In this document: positions 34,600 through 42,794 of the stretch, piece after piece
Position numbering within the stretch: the first letter of the stretch is position 1
Layout: every line of letters begins with the position of its first letter
Source: Rohdeia mirabilis
Lineage (GTDB): Bacteria; Planctomycetota; UBA1135; GCA-002686595
NCBI GenBank assembly: GCA_007750655.1
Contig: CP036290.1
Span: 62,001-126,000, forward strand
Direction: 5' to 3'
Length of the DNA stretch: 64,000 nt
The notes under the pieces: model-generated
The model's input: the letters and a program-made list of their open reading frames with translations, nothing else
Told to the model about the DNA's origin: nothing
Databases searched by the model: none
Made by a program: the position numbers and the translations under genes

Positions 34600-34605
34600 T
34601 AGACT
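34600..34605 (+). promoter_or_regulatory. candidate -10 element (TAGACT), leaderless type
   Basis: TAGACT is 7 nt before the ATG at 34613, within the short gap after the sigma-factor gene, so the following gene may have its own promoter. Confidence 0.48.
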
Positions 34606-34612
34606 GCGTGAC

Positions 34613-35524
34613 ATGCTCGGACGACTCGGAACTGCACGCGCCGCCGTCGCGCTCGCTCTCCTGTTCGGGTTCGGGTGCCAAGGAGCCGACGGTTCGCGCG
34701 GCGCAGAGCGGCGTGCGCCCGCGGTGTTCGAAGGACCGCGACCGGCCGCGAGTGAGAGCGCGAGGACGGCGACGTGGCCGTTCGTGCTCGTTGCGCGTGA
34801 CGGCGAGCGCATCGATCTGTTGGGGTACGGCGTCGGTCGCGGCGGATACGCGGTGCGCGAAGTGCCTGACAACGGCTTTGCACGCGAATTCAACGTCGTG
34901 ACTCCGACCTGGACCGGTGAGGGGGCGTGGCTCGCGTTCGAGTACGTGCCGGCGGACGGCGACGCGGACACGACTTGGCGCATCGCACTGGCCGAGGGGC
35001 GCGGCGACGGGTTCCACGTCGTGGCGGTGAGCGAGCACCGCGCGGCGGCCTGGGCCGATTGGGCCGTTGCAACACCCGACGGCGCACGCATCGCGGCCTG
35101 GGTCCTCGAGGACGAGTACGCGCTGCACCTGATGGAGCGGATTGGCGACCGGCTCGTCGTCACCGAGCGACGTCATCCGGAGGCGGTGAAGGCCTTCCCG
35201 AGTTTCGGGCCAAATGGGCGCCTGGCCGTGCGTCTGCCGCTGAAGGGCAGTCCGCTGAGGTATGCAAACGCGATCGACGGGGTTCTCGGCGAGCCGCTGC
35301 ACGCGGTCGACGAGGTTCGATTCGACGCGCGCGGCGAGCGCTGGGCATACTCCGGGCGGCGCGCGGACGGGTGGTACGTGTTCGCCGGGACGGAGTCGTC
35401 CCCTACCGCCGAGGCCGGACCGTTCGACGAGATCGGCCCCTTCGAGTTCGTTGGCGTCGAGCTCGTCCGGGCGCGGGTGCGCGACGCCAGTGGTTGGCGC
35501 TGGGTCGAGCTCGTGCCGCGTTGA
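34613..35524 (+). CDS. hypothetical lipoprotein, WD/TolB-like beta repeats
   Basis: 303 residues with an N-terminal signal ending LLFGFGCQG, a probable lipobox (FGFGC is atypical). The mature region is mostly beta, with blades such as TWTGEGAWLAFEYVPADG, ADWAVATPDGARIAAWVLED and VKAFPSFGPNGRLAVRL, reminiscent of WD40/TolB-like propeller strands (Thr-Pro-Asp-Gly-x-x). No catalytic residues recognised. It precedes the candidate selenoprotein by 182 bp on the same strand. Confidence 0.6.
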   Translation: MLGRLGTARAAVALALLFGFGCQGADGSRGAERRAPAVFEGPRPAASESARTATWPFVLVARDGERIDLLGYGVGRGGYAVREVPDNGFAREFNVVTPTWTGEGAWLAFEYVPADGDADTTWRIALAEGRGDGFHVVAVSEHRAAAWADWAVATPDGARIAAWVLEDEYALHLMERIGDRLVVTERRHPEAVKAFPSFGPNGRLAVRLPLKGSPLRYANAIDGVLGEPLHAVDEVRFDARGERWAYSGRRADGWYVFAGTESSPTAEAGPFDEIGPFEFVGVELVRARVRDASGWRWVELVPR

Positions 35525-35706
35525 CGGGCACGGGCGTGCGGCGCGGACTCGAGCGCGATGCCTTTCGCAACGGCGCACCGTCCACTGGCAGCGCCCGATC
35601 CTACTCGGGCCGACGGCCTCGCGTAGCTGGAGCGACACTGACGATGACCGACGTGGGCACCATTGCCACCGCGTCGCACGTCCTTACCAGAAAGAGGCCT
35701 TCTCAC

Positions 35707-36735
35707 ATGATCATCGAAATCGCCTTGGCGTTCGCACTTCACGCAGGCGTCGCCCATGACGCTCCTGTCCCCGCGCAGGACGACCGAGCAGCAGCGGCCG
35801 AATCCGACGAACGCGCCTTCCCCGAGCGCATCGTCTGGTTCACCCAGCTCGACGAGGCTTTGGACGAGGCCGCGCGCACCAATCGTCCGATCCTCGTCCA
35901 TTCGGCGTCGCCGTCGTGCAGCGGCGCGCCCGGCATGTGGTGACCGGGCTACCGCGAAGTAGAGGGGAGTTTCCTCTCTCACACGGAAGTCGTCCGCGCG
36001 TCGCGTGCCTTCGTCTGCGTCCGTCCCGCGTCGTACGAGAGCGAAGAAGAGGCTGAATTCCTGGTCGACCTCTTCAGCGGGCGCGACGGAACGCTCCAGA
36101 ACACGGTCTTCGCGCTGCTCGCGCCGGACGGTCGGACGAAGCTCTCACGGGCGGGTCGCGGGCCGGGTTTCGCGTACGCGGACGCAGCGGAGATGGCGAG
36201 CGAGCTCGTGCGCGTCTCGAAGAACTACGAGCCGTCGAAGGCGGCGAAAGAGCCCGCGTTGCCGACGTTGCCCGACCTGCGGCTCGCGCTGAACGTGGCG
36301 GCCTGCGACTCGCTCGCACTGGTCGTCGGTGTGCTGCGTCTCGACGAGGATGCGAGTCAGCGCGAGCGTCAGGATGCCGACGCCGCCCTGCGTGGACGGC
36401 TCGCTGCGCTGTGTTTCGACGAGCACGCGCTTGGTCGCGCGCACTACGTGATCGTGGAGGGCGACGAAGGCCTGCGCGCGTTCGACGGGTTCGACGCCAA
36501 GGCGGACGTGTTCGTCCTCGCGCCCGACGCCTACGGGATCGAGGCGAAGGTGCTCGCGGCTTCACTTGCGACGGAGAAGGACCTCGTCGTTCGCGCGGTC
36601 GAAGCGCTCGACAGCTACGCCCCTGAGACGAAGGACGCCGCCGCCCACCTTCGCGCTGCGCGCCGCGCCGGAATCGAGTGGGAGACCGAGATCCCCATCA
36701 CGGACAGTAAGGCTCGAAAGGGCGCGAAGGGGTAG
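35707..36735 (+). CDS. candidate selenoprotein: thioredoxin-like protein with in-frame UGA (Sec79)
   Basis: The ATG at 35707 has an AAAGAGG ribosome site 9 nt upstream and opens a short signal-like N-terminus (IIEIALAFALHAGVA). The frame runs PERIVWFTQLDEALDEAARTN, then RPILVHSASPSCSGAPGMW, and meets TGA at 35941. The same frame then continues without another stop for 264 codons: PGYREVEGSFLSHTEVVRAS, AFVCVRPASYESEEEAEFL and FALLAPDGRTKLSRAGRG, to a stop at 36733-36735. Beta-alpha-beta order and a cis-Pro-like loop suggest a thioredoxin-like fold in the first 150 residues. Read through, the protein has 342 residues with Cys71 and residue 79 as UGA. A stem-loop with a GG-containing apical loop 22 nt after the UGA resembles a bacterial SECIS. 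The alternative is a nonsense mutation of a Cys or Trp codon. Confidence 0.72.
35941..35986 (+). promoter_or_regulatory. SECIS-like stem-loop following the in-frame UGA
   Basis: The UGA is at 35941-35943. AGAGG (35961-35965) pairs with CCUCU (35973-35977) around the 7-nt loop GGAGUUU. GU (35959-35960) can pair with AC (35981-35982) across a 3-nt bulge, and CCG (35952-35954) with CGG (35984-35986). Bacterial SECIS elements have a small apical loop with Gs some 16-37 nt after the UGA; here the distance is 22 nt. The pairing is by eye only. Confidence 0.5.
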
Positions 36736-36880
36736 ACGCGGCCCTCGCGAGCTCTGGGCGTCGCACAAGAGCGTTGTCACCGCAGGGCGGCACGAATCGG
36801 AGCGAGCGACTTGGGTGCGGCGACTGTTTCGCCCCACCGGTCGTGGCGTTCGAACGCCGCACCGAACGACCGGATCGGTA

Positions 36881-36893
36881 TGGTGTGCGACAC
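36881..36893. repeat. relic of a family 1 palindrome core
   Basis: TGGTGTGCGACAC matches the conserved core of a family 1 right arm, but no partner arm is found nearby. It lies 46 nt upstream of the 36939 start and may be a solitary remnant or a chance match of 13 nt. Confidence 0.4.
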
Positions 36894-36938
36894 AGCTCGC
36901 CCTGCTCTCCGAGACTCTGAACCCGTGGACATCCTGCC

Positions 36939-37355
36939 GTGACCACCGAACCCACCGACCCGCCCGACCTGCCGCAAGCGCCTCCCGATCGACCGCCCCA
37001 CTACCTGTTCGAGAAGACCGACCGGAGGTTCAAAGCCTGGCGCGAACGCCTGTGGCCGCCGCGCCCGGCGCATGCGCGGCACATCGGGATCGGGTACCTG
37101 CTGGCGGGGCTCAGCGTCTTCGTCCTGGTGGGGTTCCTGCCGCTCCTGCGTGTCGTCCTCAGCAGTTTCGCTTGGATCGTGACGTTCGGCGGCCAGGGCT
37201 CGCGCGGCATGTCCGCCGACCTGCTCGCGGCAGTCATCGGCCTGTTCGCTCTGGCGATCGGGCACTTCATGTCGAACGCCACCTACCGCTTGCGGATGAT
37301 CCACGAGTCGCTCGACATGGCTCACGACCCACCCCCCGACGACGTTCGATCCTGA
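36939..37355 (+). CDS. hypothetical protein with two membrane helices
   Basis: 138 residues from the GTG at 36939. A Pro/Asp-rich N-terminus (TEPTDPPDLPQAPPDRPPHY) precedes a basic helix (DRRFKAWRERLWPPRPAHAR) and two membrane helices (about 50-72 and 92-112). A short tail ends in acidic and Pro residues. No family recognised. It converges on the Calx-beta/VCBS gene (45 bp). Probably an inner-membrane protein of unknown role. Confidence 0.55.
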   Translation: MTTEPTDPPDLPQAPPDRPPHYLFEKTDRRFKAWRERLWPPRPAHARHIGIGYLLAGLSVFVLVGFLPLLRVVLSSFAWIVTFGGQGSRGMSADLLAAVIGLFALAIGHFMSNATYRLRMIHESLDMAHDPPPDDVRS

Positions 37356-37399
37356 AGACGGTCCAAGGACTTCGCCACATACTGGCTCCATACTCGATC

Positions 37400-40300
37400 T
37401 CAGCGATTCACGAGCACCCGGTCGGGCGAACCGTCGCGAGCCGACACGAGGTCGAGGTCGCCGTCTCGATCGAAGTCGGCCAGAGCCAGTCCGACCACCG
37501 TCACAGCGGGCGAATCGATCGACGTCGCCGCACCGAATCCTCCTGAACCGTCGCCGAGCCACAGGTTCTCGCCGCTCGCGTCGGCCACGATCAGATCGAG
37601 CACGCGGTCACCGTTCACGTCGGCGAGGACGAAGCTCGTCGCACCGCCCGCGCCGATCGACTGGCCCGAATCGGTGAACTGGCCGCTGCCGTCGTTCAGC
37701 CACAGGCGCGCGTCGGAGGTCGCCGACACGTCGAACAGCTCGATCAGATCGAGATCGCCGTCGCGGTCCACGTCGCCGAGCGTCAGACGCGCCGTGTCGG
37801 CCAGACCGAGCGACTGACCCGAGTCGGTGAACAGGCCACTGCCGTCGTTGAGCCACACCAAGTCACCGCCGCCGTGCACCGCGATCGCGATGTCCAGGTC
37901 GCCGTCGCGATCGACGTCGCCGAGTTCGACGCCGCGCGAGTCGACGGCGCCCCACATTTGCCCCGAGTCGGTGAACAGGCCGTTCCCGTCGTTCCACCAG
38001 ATCGCGTCCGGCTGGCCGCCCGCCGCGGCGACGACCAGGTCGAGGTCGCCGTCGCGATCGAGATCGCCCAGAGCGATGGCGCTCGTGGCAGCGGTGCCGA
38101 GACTCTGGCCCGAGTCCGCGAACACGCCGCTGCCGTCGTTGAACCACACGCGATCACCGGCGAGGTCGTTGCCCGCGACCAGATCCAGATCACCGTCGCC
38201 GTCGAGATCGCCGAGGCGCACGCTCGTCGTCGTCGCCGATCCGAGCGCTTGACCCGTGTTCGCGAAGGCGCCCGCAGCGTTCGTCCAGACCTCGTTCGCG
38301 CCGTCCATCGCGAGCACCAGGTCCACGTCGCCGTCGCCGTCGAGATCGCCCGTGTCGAGGCCGCGTTCGAGACCGTTGGCCAGCGCTTGCCCACCGTCCA
38401 CGAGCGTCGCGCTGCCCCACACGCCCGCGAGCGAAGCGTGGTGCACGCGACAGCCGCCGGTCCGGCTCGCGACCACGAGGTCCTCGTCGCCGTCGCCGTC
38501 CATGTCGCCCGCCGCCATCGCGCTCGAGTCGTCGTAGCCGAAGTCGAGTCCGCTGTCGGTGAACGTCCCCGCGCCGTCGTTCCAGTACACGTGGTCGGAG
38601 CCCCAGTCGTCGGCCGACGCCAGGTCGAGGTCGCCGTCGCCGTCGAGGTCCGCGAGCACGGCGCCGTTGCTCATGTCGGTGCCGAGGATCTGGCCGGGGA
38701 AGTCGAACAGGCCGGTGCCGTCGTTGACCCAGACCGTGTTGGCCCCGTCGCGCGCGCGCAGGATGTCCACGTCGCCGTCCGCGTCGATGTCGCCGGCGAG
38801 GATCGCGAGCGAGCGGCCGTGCAGGCCCTGGGTGCTGTCGGTGAAGAAGCCCGCGCCGTCGTTGAGGTACAGGGTCGTGTCCTCGATGAAGTTGCCGAAG
38901 ATCACGTCGGTGTCGCCGTCGCGGTCCACGTCGGCGAGCGCGACCGCGTTGGTCGTGTTGGCGCCGAAGGCCTGGCCGCTGAACGTGAACGTTCCGCCGC
39001 TGTTGAACCAGATCGTGTTGGCCTGGAGCGAATTGGCCACGACCAGGTCGAGGTCGCCGTCCGCGTCGAAGTCGCACAGGGCGATGCCGGTCGTGTTGGA
39101 CGCGCCGAGCGCCTGACCGGAATCGGTGAAGAAGCCGGCGCCGTCGTTGAGCCAGACCTCGTCCGGTTGCGCGTCGTTGCCGACCACCAGGTCGAGATCG
39201 CCGTCCAGGTCCACGTCACCGAGTTCGACGTCGCGGGTCGCGCTGAAGCCCAGCAGTTGGCCCGAGTCGGTCAGCACGCCGTGCCCGTCGTTCGTCCAGA
39301 CCGTGTTCGGGGCGTCGAGGTTGCCGATGACTGCGTCCAGGTCGCCGTCGCCGTCCACGTCGCCGACCGTGATGGCGCGCGCGTCGAAGGATCCGAGCGC
39401 TTGGCCCGTGTTCACCCAGCCGGCGACGAGATCGAGCGCGGACGAGGCGGCGGCGTCGGACCCGCCGGCCGCTGCGATCGCTCCGCTCGCCATGTTCGGC
39501 GCTACGTCGATGCCGGTGGCGGCGTTCGCTCCGAGGGACTGCACCGCGAACTCGTGGCGCGCCTTGAGCACGGCGCCGACGCCGAGCGTGATCGTGACCT
39601 CGTTCGCGGCGGGACCGGCGGAGAGCGTCGCACCGTTGCCGAACGTGTCGTCGGCGACGAGGAGGGCGAGCGCGTCCGTGGCCGAGCTGCCGACGATGAC
39701 CGGGTCGGTGAAGGGCACGACCACGCGATCGCCGGCGTTCGCCGTGCCGCTCGAGTCCACGTCGAGGAAGCGCGCCGAGCCGAGCACGGTCGGCGCCGGG
39801 CCGAAGTCGTCGTCGGTGATCGTGAGGATGTGGGCGCGGGCGGTGCCGAGCACGGCGGGCGCGCTCGGATCGCGCAGCGTGAGGCCGACCGTCTCGTCGC
39901 CCTCGCTGTCGCCGTCGTCGAGGACGTCGAGCGTCGCGTCGACGGTCGCCCCGATCGGCGAGCCGGCCGGGAAGAGCAGCGTCGTCGTCGTCAGGGTGAA
40001 GTCTGCTCCGGGCGTCGCGGTTCCGCGGACGCGCTCGACGTCGACGTAGAGGTCGTTCGCGAGCGTCGCGCCGGGCGTGCCGTCGAGGAGCACCGCGATC
40101 GCGTGCGAAGTGGTGGACTCGTCCGCCGTCGCGCTCGTCGACGTGGCGAAGTCGAACTCGGCGTGCTCGTCGTCGGTGAGCGTGACCACGTGCGCGGTGC
40201 GGCGGCCGAGCGCGCCACCGACCGCGTTCGCGAGCCGGAGCGCGAACGTCTCGTCACCTTCCACGAGCGTGTCGTCCTGGATCGGCACGAACACCGTGCG

Positions 40301-40711
40301 CGTCGCGCCATCCTTGGAGCCGCGCGGGAAGACGAGGCGTTGGCGAACGCCCGCGAAGTCGGTGCCGGCGGTCGCGGTGGCGGGGGCCTGCGCCGTCGAG
40401 CCGGTCGCCACCTCGACCGTCAGCGGTCGCGCGAGACGTCCACCGCCGCGCAGGCTCAGGACGACGGTGACCGGATGGAGCGCGGTGGCTTCGTCCGCGG
40501 TCGCGCTGTGCGAGGCCTCGAAGGCGACGCTGGCGGTGGTGCGGCCGAGCTGCTGGGCCGCCGGGGCGAGCGCCGGTGCGGCCGAGAGCGGCGCGACGGT
40601 CGCGAGCGCGGCCGTGAACGAGGCGGCAACGAAGGTGGCGAGACGCAGACGGTTCGGTTTCAACACGCAGTAGGTGCGGCGGGGCGAGCGTGCCCCACCG
40701 TTCGGCTCCAT
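37400..40711 (-). CDS. secreted Calx-beta / VCBS-repeat protein with 14 VCBS blades
   Basis: 1103 residues. A signal-type segment (LRLATFVAASFTAALATVAP) is preceded by a basic N-terminus. Two Calx-beta domains follow (DFAGVRQRLVFPRG and FALRLANAVGG; DFTLTTTTLLFPAG and VGLTLRDPSAPA). After a linker domain there are 14 VCBS blades, each with a calcium-binding DxDxDGDxD segment and a strand such as VWLNDGAGFFTDSGQALG. Openings include ITVGDVDGDGDLDAVIGN, VELGDVDLDGDLDLVVGN and LTLGDVDRDGDLDLIELF. Fourteen blades fit two seven-bladed propellers. Calx-beta plus VCBS proteins are typically extracellular and Ca2+-stabilised. The ATG at 40711 is chosen over a TTG one codon upstream; a GTG nearer the signal peptide is possible. 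Confidence 0.85.
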   Translation of the reverse strand: MEPNGGARSPRRTYCVLKPNRLRLATFVAASFTAALATVAPLSAAPALAPAAQQLGRTTASVAFEASHSATADEATALHPVTVVLSLRGGGRLARPLTVEVATGSTAQAPATATAGTDFAGVRQRLVFPRGSKDGATRTVFVPIQDDTLVEGDETFALRLANAVGGALGRRTAHVVTLTDDEHAEFDFATSTSATADESTTSHAIAVLLDGTPGATLANDLYVDVERVRGTATPGADFTLTTTTLLFPAGSPIGATVDATLDVLDDGDSEGDETVGLTLRDPSAPAVLGTARAHILTITDDDFGPAPTVLGSARFLDVDSSGTANAGDRVVVPFTDPVIVGSSATDALALLVADDTFGNGATLSAGPAANEVTITLGVGAVLKARHEFAVQSLGANAATGIDVAPNMASGAIAAAGGSDAAASSALDLVAGWVNTGQALGSFDARAITVGDVDGDGDLDAVIGNLDAPNTVWTNDGHGVLTDSGQLLGFSATRDVELGDVDLDGDLDLVVGNDAQPDEVWLNDGAGFFTDSGQALGASNTTGIALCDFDADGDLDLVVANSLQANTIWFNSGGTFTFSGQAFGANTTNAVALADVDRDGDTDVIFGNFIEDTTLYLNDGAGFFTDSTQGLHGRSLAILAGDIDADGDVDILRARDGANTVWVNDGTGLFDFPGQILGTDMSNGAVLADLDGDGDLDLASADDWGSDHVYWNDGAGTFTDSGLDFGYDDSSAMAAGDMDGDGDEDLVVASRTGGCRVHHASLAGVWGSATLVDGGQALANGLERGLDTGDLDGDGDVDLVLAMDGANEVWTNAAGAFANTGQALGSATTTSVRLGDLDGDGDLDLVAGNDLAGDRVWFNDGSGVFADSGQSLGTAATSAIALGDLDRDGDLDLVVAAAGGQPDAIWWNDGNGLFTDSGQMWGAVDSRGVELGDVDRDGDLDIAIAVHGGGDLVWLNDGSGLFTDSGQSLGLADTARLTLGDVDRDGDLDLIELFDVSATSDARLWLNDGSGQFTDSGQSIGAGGATSFVLADVNGDRVLDLIVADASGENLWLGDGSGGFGAATSIDSPAVTVVGLALADFDRDGDLDLVSARDGSPDRVLVNR

Positions 40712-40812
40712 CAATAGGTATCCCGCTGGCCGTGCCCGCGCCGGATCACGCCTCTCGGCCTCGTCCAGCGCCCTGCGCCACGATCACCGTGCCCGCAGGT
40801 CGGAAAAACCTT

Positions 40813-41101
40813 CCGTACGGTGTCGCACACCACTGCGGTGGTCGACCCGAAGGAAGTACCGGAGCAATCCCAATCGGCAGGCTGCTGGGTGATGCCTCCT
40901 GTCGCGTGCGCGCCCGTGGTGGGTCAGCGCCTCGTGGCGCGTCCGAGGCAGGCGTAGGGGCCCGATCGGCTTCGCCCGTCGATGGGGCGCGTGCAGCGGA
41001 GCGAGCAGCAACTCGGCCAGGATTGCTCCGGTACTTCCTTCGGGTCGACCACCGCGGTGGTGTGCGACGCCGTACCCCCGCGGTGGTGTGCGACGCCGTA
41101 C
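40813..41101. repeat. palindromic intergenic element, family 1, copy D
   Basis: Arms at 40813-40870 and 41020-41077 carry the CCGAAGGAAG variant in both, while the interior (149 nt) is about 90 percent identical to that of copy E. A second, partial right-arm end, CGCGGTGGTGTGCGACGCCGTAC at slightly reduced length, follows at 41079-41101. It abuts the truncated IS481 remnant, whose premature stop is 3 nt further on. Confidence 0.88.
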
Positions 41102-41546
41102 CCCCTAGCGACGCACCGGCTCCTTGGGCTCGAGCAGACGCAGCCGCGAGAGCCCCAGTCGCACGAGGATGGCCGAAACGGTGGACCGGGCCAGGTCCAG
41201 CAGTTCGGCGATCTGCCACGCCGCCAGACGCGCGTGGCGGAGCTTGCGGACGCGCTCGACCGTCCGGTCGTCGGTGCGATTCGCGATGCGATGAGGGCAG
41301 CTGGAGCGATCCTCCAGGCCCAAGATGCCCTCCGCGCGGAAGCGAGCGATCCACTTCCAGACCGTTCGCTGGCTGACGCCTCCGGCGTCAGCCAGCGAGG
41401 CCACGTCCCAGCCCTCCAGCAGGTGACGCTGCACCATGTGCAGTCTCTGGGCGGGGGTCGTCTTCGCGTTACGATGCAGCTTCACTCGGTCTCTCCTTGG
41501 TCTGGATGTGGTGGTACACACCCATGATCCAGGAGAGTCCCGAGTG
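41102..41546 (-). mobile_element. truncated IS481-family insertion sequence
   Basis: On the minus strand the element starts near 41546 with TGTTCACTCGGGACTCTCCT, a plausible terminal inverted repeat of the IS481 family. A leader and the transposase start follow; the element is cut off at 41102 by copy D. Its other end is not in the window. The remaining piece is the left end plus about a third of the transposase. Confidence 0.75.
41105..41485 (-). pseudogene. IS481-family transposase, N-terminal fragment
   Basis: From the GTG at 41485 (ribosome site AAGGAGAG 6 nt upstream) 126 residues remain: MKLHRNAKTTPAQRLHMVQR, the helix-turn-helix VASLADAGGVSQRTVWKWIA, RFRAEGILGLEDRSSCPHR and a second HTH, AAWQIAELLDLARSTVSAIL. 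These are the DNA-binding modules at the start of IS481 transposases. The DDE catalytic domain (about 200 residues) is missing; the frame ends after LLEPKEPVRR where copy D begins. It cannot transpose by itself. Confidence 0.85.
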
Positions 41547-41826
41547 AACAACCTCCCTGGACGCCACAGCTAGAGCAGGTCTTCGAGATGCCGCTCCACG
41601 TCGATGCCCTGACGCGCCGGTCGAGCCTGTGGAAGAAGGTGCGTGGCGCGCTGGCGCGGGCTGCGCTAGGGTCGAAGCCTGGGCGTGCTCGACGCCTCGC
41701 CGAACGCGAGGCGATCCTGGTCACGCTCGAGCGATGTGGACTTCTCAAGCGAAACCGAGGCGGGTGCCAGCCGCCGCAACGCGAGGCGGCAGGTGTTTCG
41801 TGAGCACCACAAAGGAGGAGGGTTCA
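41547..41826. other. gap with a possible coding remnant
   Basis: 280 bp between the IS481 end and the low-GC gene. A plus-strand frame at 41588-41803 (71 codons) contains RRLAEREAILVTLERCG, reminiscent of the Fis-type helix-turn-helix at the C-terminus of sigma-54 activators, but the second helix is lost in this frame. It may be debris of an older gene. No promoter is evident. Confidence 0.3.
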
Positions 41827-42495
41827 GTGAGAGGTAATGAAGTGGATTGGCGGGAGTTGAGTTACCACAGCTGGGTTGTTCAGTACAGGGGGCCGGAGTT
41901 GCTCTGGCGTATGCCAGGGTGGGCCCAGGTTGGTCAATGCCTGGAGGGTCTCGAGCCTCTTGAGGCGGAGCTTAGTGGTAACGCGCGTGTTGAAGAGGTT
42001 GAGTTGCTGGGCGGTGGGCGCACTGGCAAGCGGCTGGGGCACCGTTCGTTCGGCGTCAAGCGCTTGATTGCCGGGGCGTGGACCTCTAAGTATGATGGAG
42101 TGTTTCAGCGTGTAGAGTATTTTCTTCCAAAGGTCAGCGGGGTCTCTTTTGGAGGAGATGGAGTGCCTGTCTTCTGCTTTAGGGTGTCCAACCCTTGGTG
42201 GTACCGTGGAGTGAATGGTCGGGCACCGGAGGGTGAGGAGGAATTGTGCGATATCGTGATAAGTGGTCGTGTTGGCAGTGGTGAGGTTGTTGAGGCGGCG
42301 CAGTCTATAGCGTCTAGGCTCCGTAGCAGTTTGTCGGGAGATGTTTCGATGTGTGATGGTTTGCATGGCCTGGGGGAGTCGGTCTTGAGTGCTAGTCATG
42401 TTTCCAATCCCTTCTGGGGATGGATCGCTGGCAGTAGAGGGTTAACCGCTCTTGGCGCAAGTTGGCCGGAGTCGCTTGTCGGCCAGCGTGGTTAG
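41827..42495 (+). CDS. orphan protein of foreign base composition
   Basis: 222 residues, not recognised. Codon third positions are far less GC-rich than in all neighbours (frequent TTG, GTT, AGT, TTT codons), a sign of recent transfer. A strong AAAGGAGGA ribosome site 7 nt before the GTG at 41827 fixes the start and contrasts with the SD-less genes around it. The sequence begins VRGNEVDWRELSYHSW and includes VPVFCFRVSNPWWYRGVNG, with no signal peptide or membrane segment. The composition and isolation would fit an immunity-like or defence accessory protein, but that is conjecture. It lies inside the island bracketed by copies D and E. Confidence 0.65.
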   Translation: MRGNEVDWRELSYHSWVVQYRGPELLWRMPGWAQVGQCLEGLEPLEAELSGNARVEEVELLGGGRTGKRLGHRSFGVKRLIAGAWTSKYDGVFQRVEYFLPKVSGVSFGGDGVPVFCFRVSNPWWYRGVNGRAPEGEEELCDIVISGRVGSGEVVEAAQSIASRLRSSLSGDVSMCDGLHGLGESVLSASHVSNPFWGWIAGSRGLTALGASWPESLVGQRG

Positions 42496-42525
42496 GTCGC
42501 GTGGGTGGAGTCAGGGTGATCTAGG

Positions 42526-42789
42526 CGTACGGTGTCGCACACCACTGCGGTGGTCGACCCGAAGGAAGTACCGGAGCAATTCCAATCGGCAGGCTGCTGG
42601 GTGATGCCCCCTGTCGCGTCCCCGCCCGTCGTGGGTCAGCGCTTCGTGGCGCGCCCAAGGCAGGCCTTGGGGCCCGATCGGCTTCGCCCGTCGATGGGGC
42701 GCGTGTAGCGGAGCGAGCAGCAACTCGGCCAGGATTGCTCCGGTACTTCCTTCGGGTCGACCACCGCAGTGGTGTGCGACACCGTACGG
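42526..42789. repeat. palindromic intergenic element, family 1, copy E
   Basis: Arms at 42526-42580 and 42734-42789 both read CGAAGGAAGTACCGGAGCAAT (or its complement). The interior (153 nt) is nearly the same as that of copy D and in the same direction, so D and E are direct repeats flanking 1.4 kb. The right arm ends 5 nt from the stop of the methyltransferase gene. Confidence 0.9.
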
Positions 42790-42794
42790 CTGGC

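Noticed and set aside
37874..40717. 947-codon plus-strand frame opposite the Calx-beta/VCBS gene
   Set aside because: Arg/Val/Glu-rich shadow of the true gene on the other strand.
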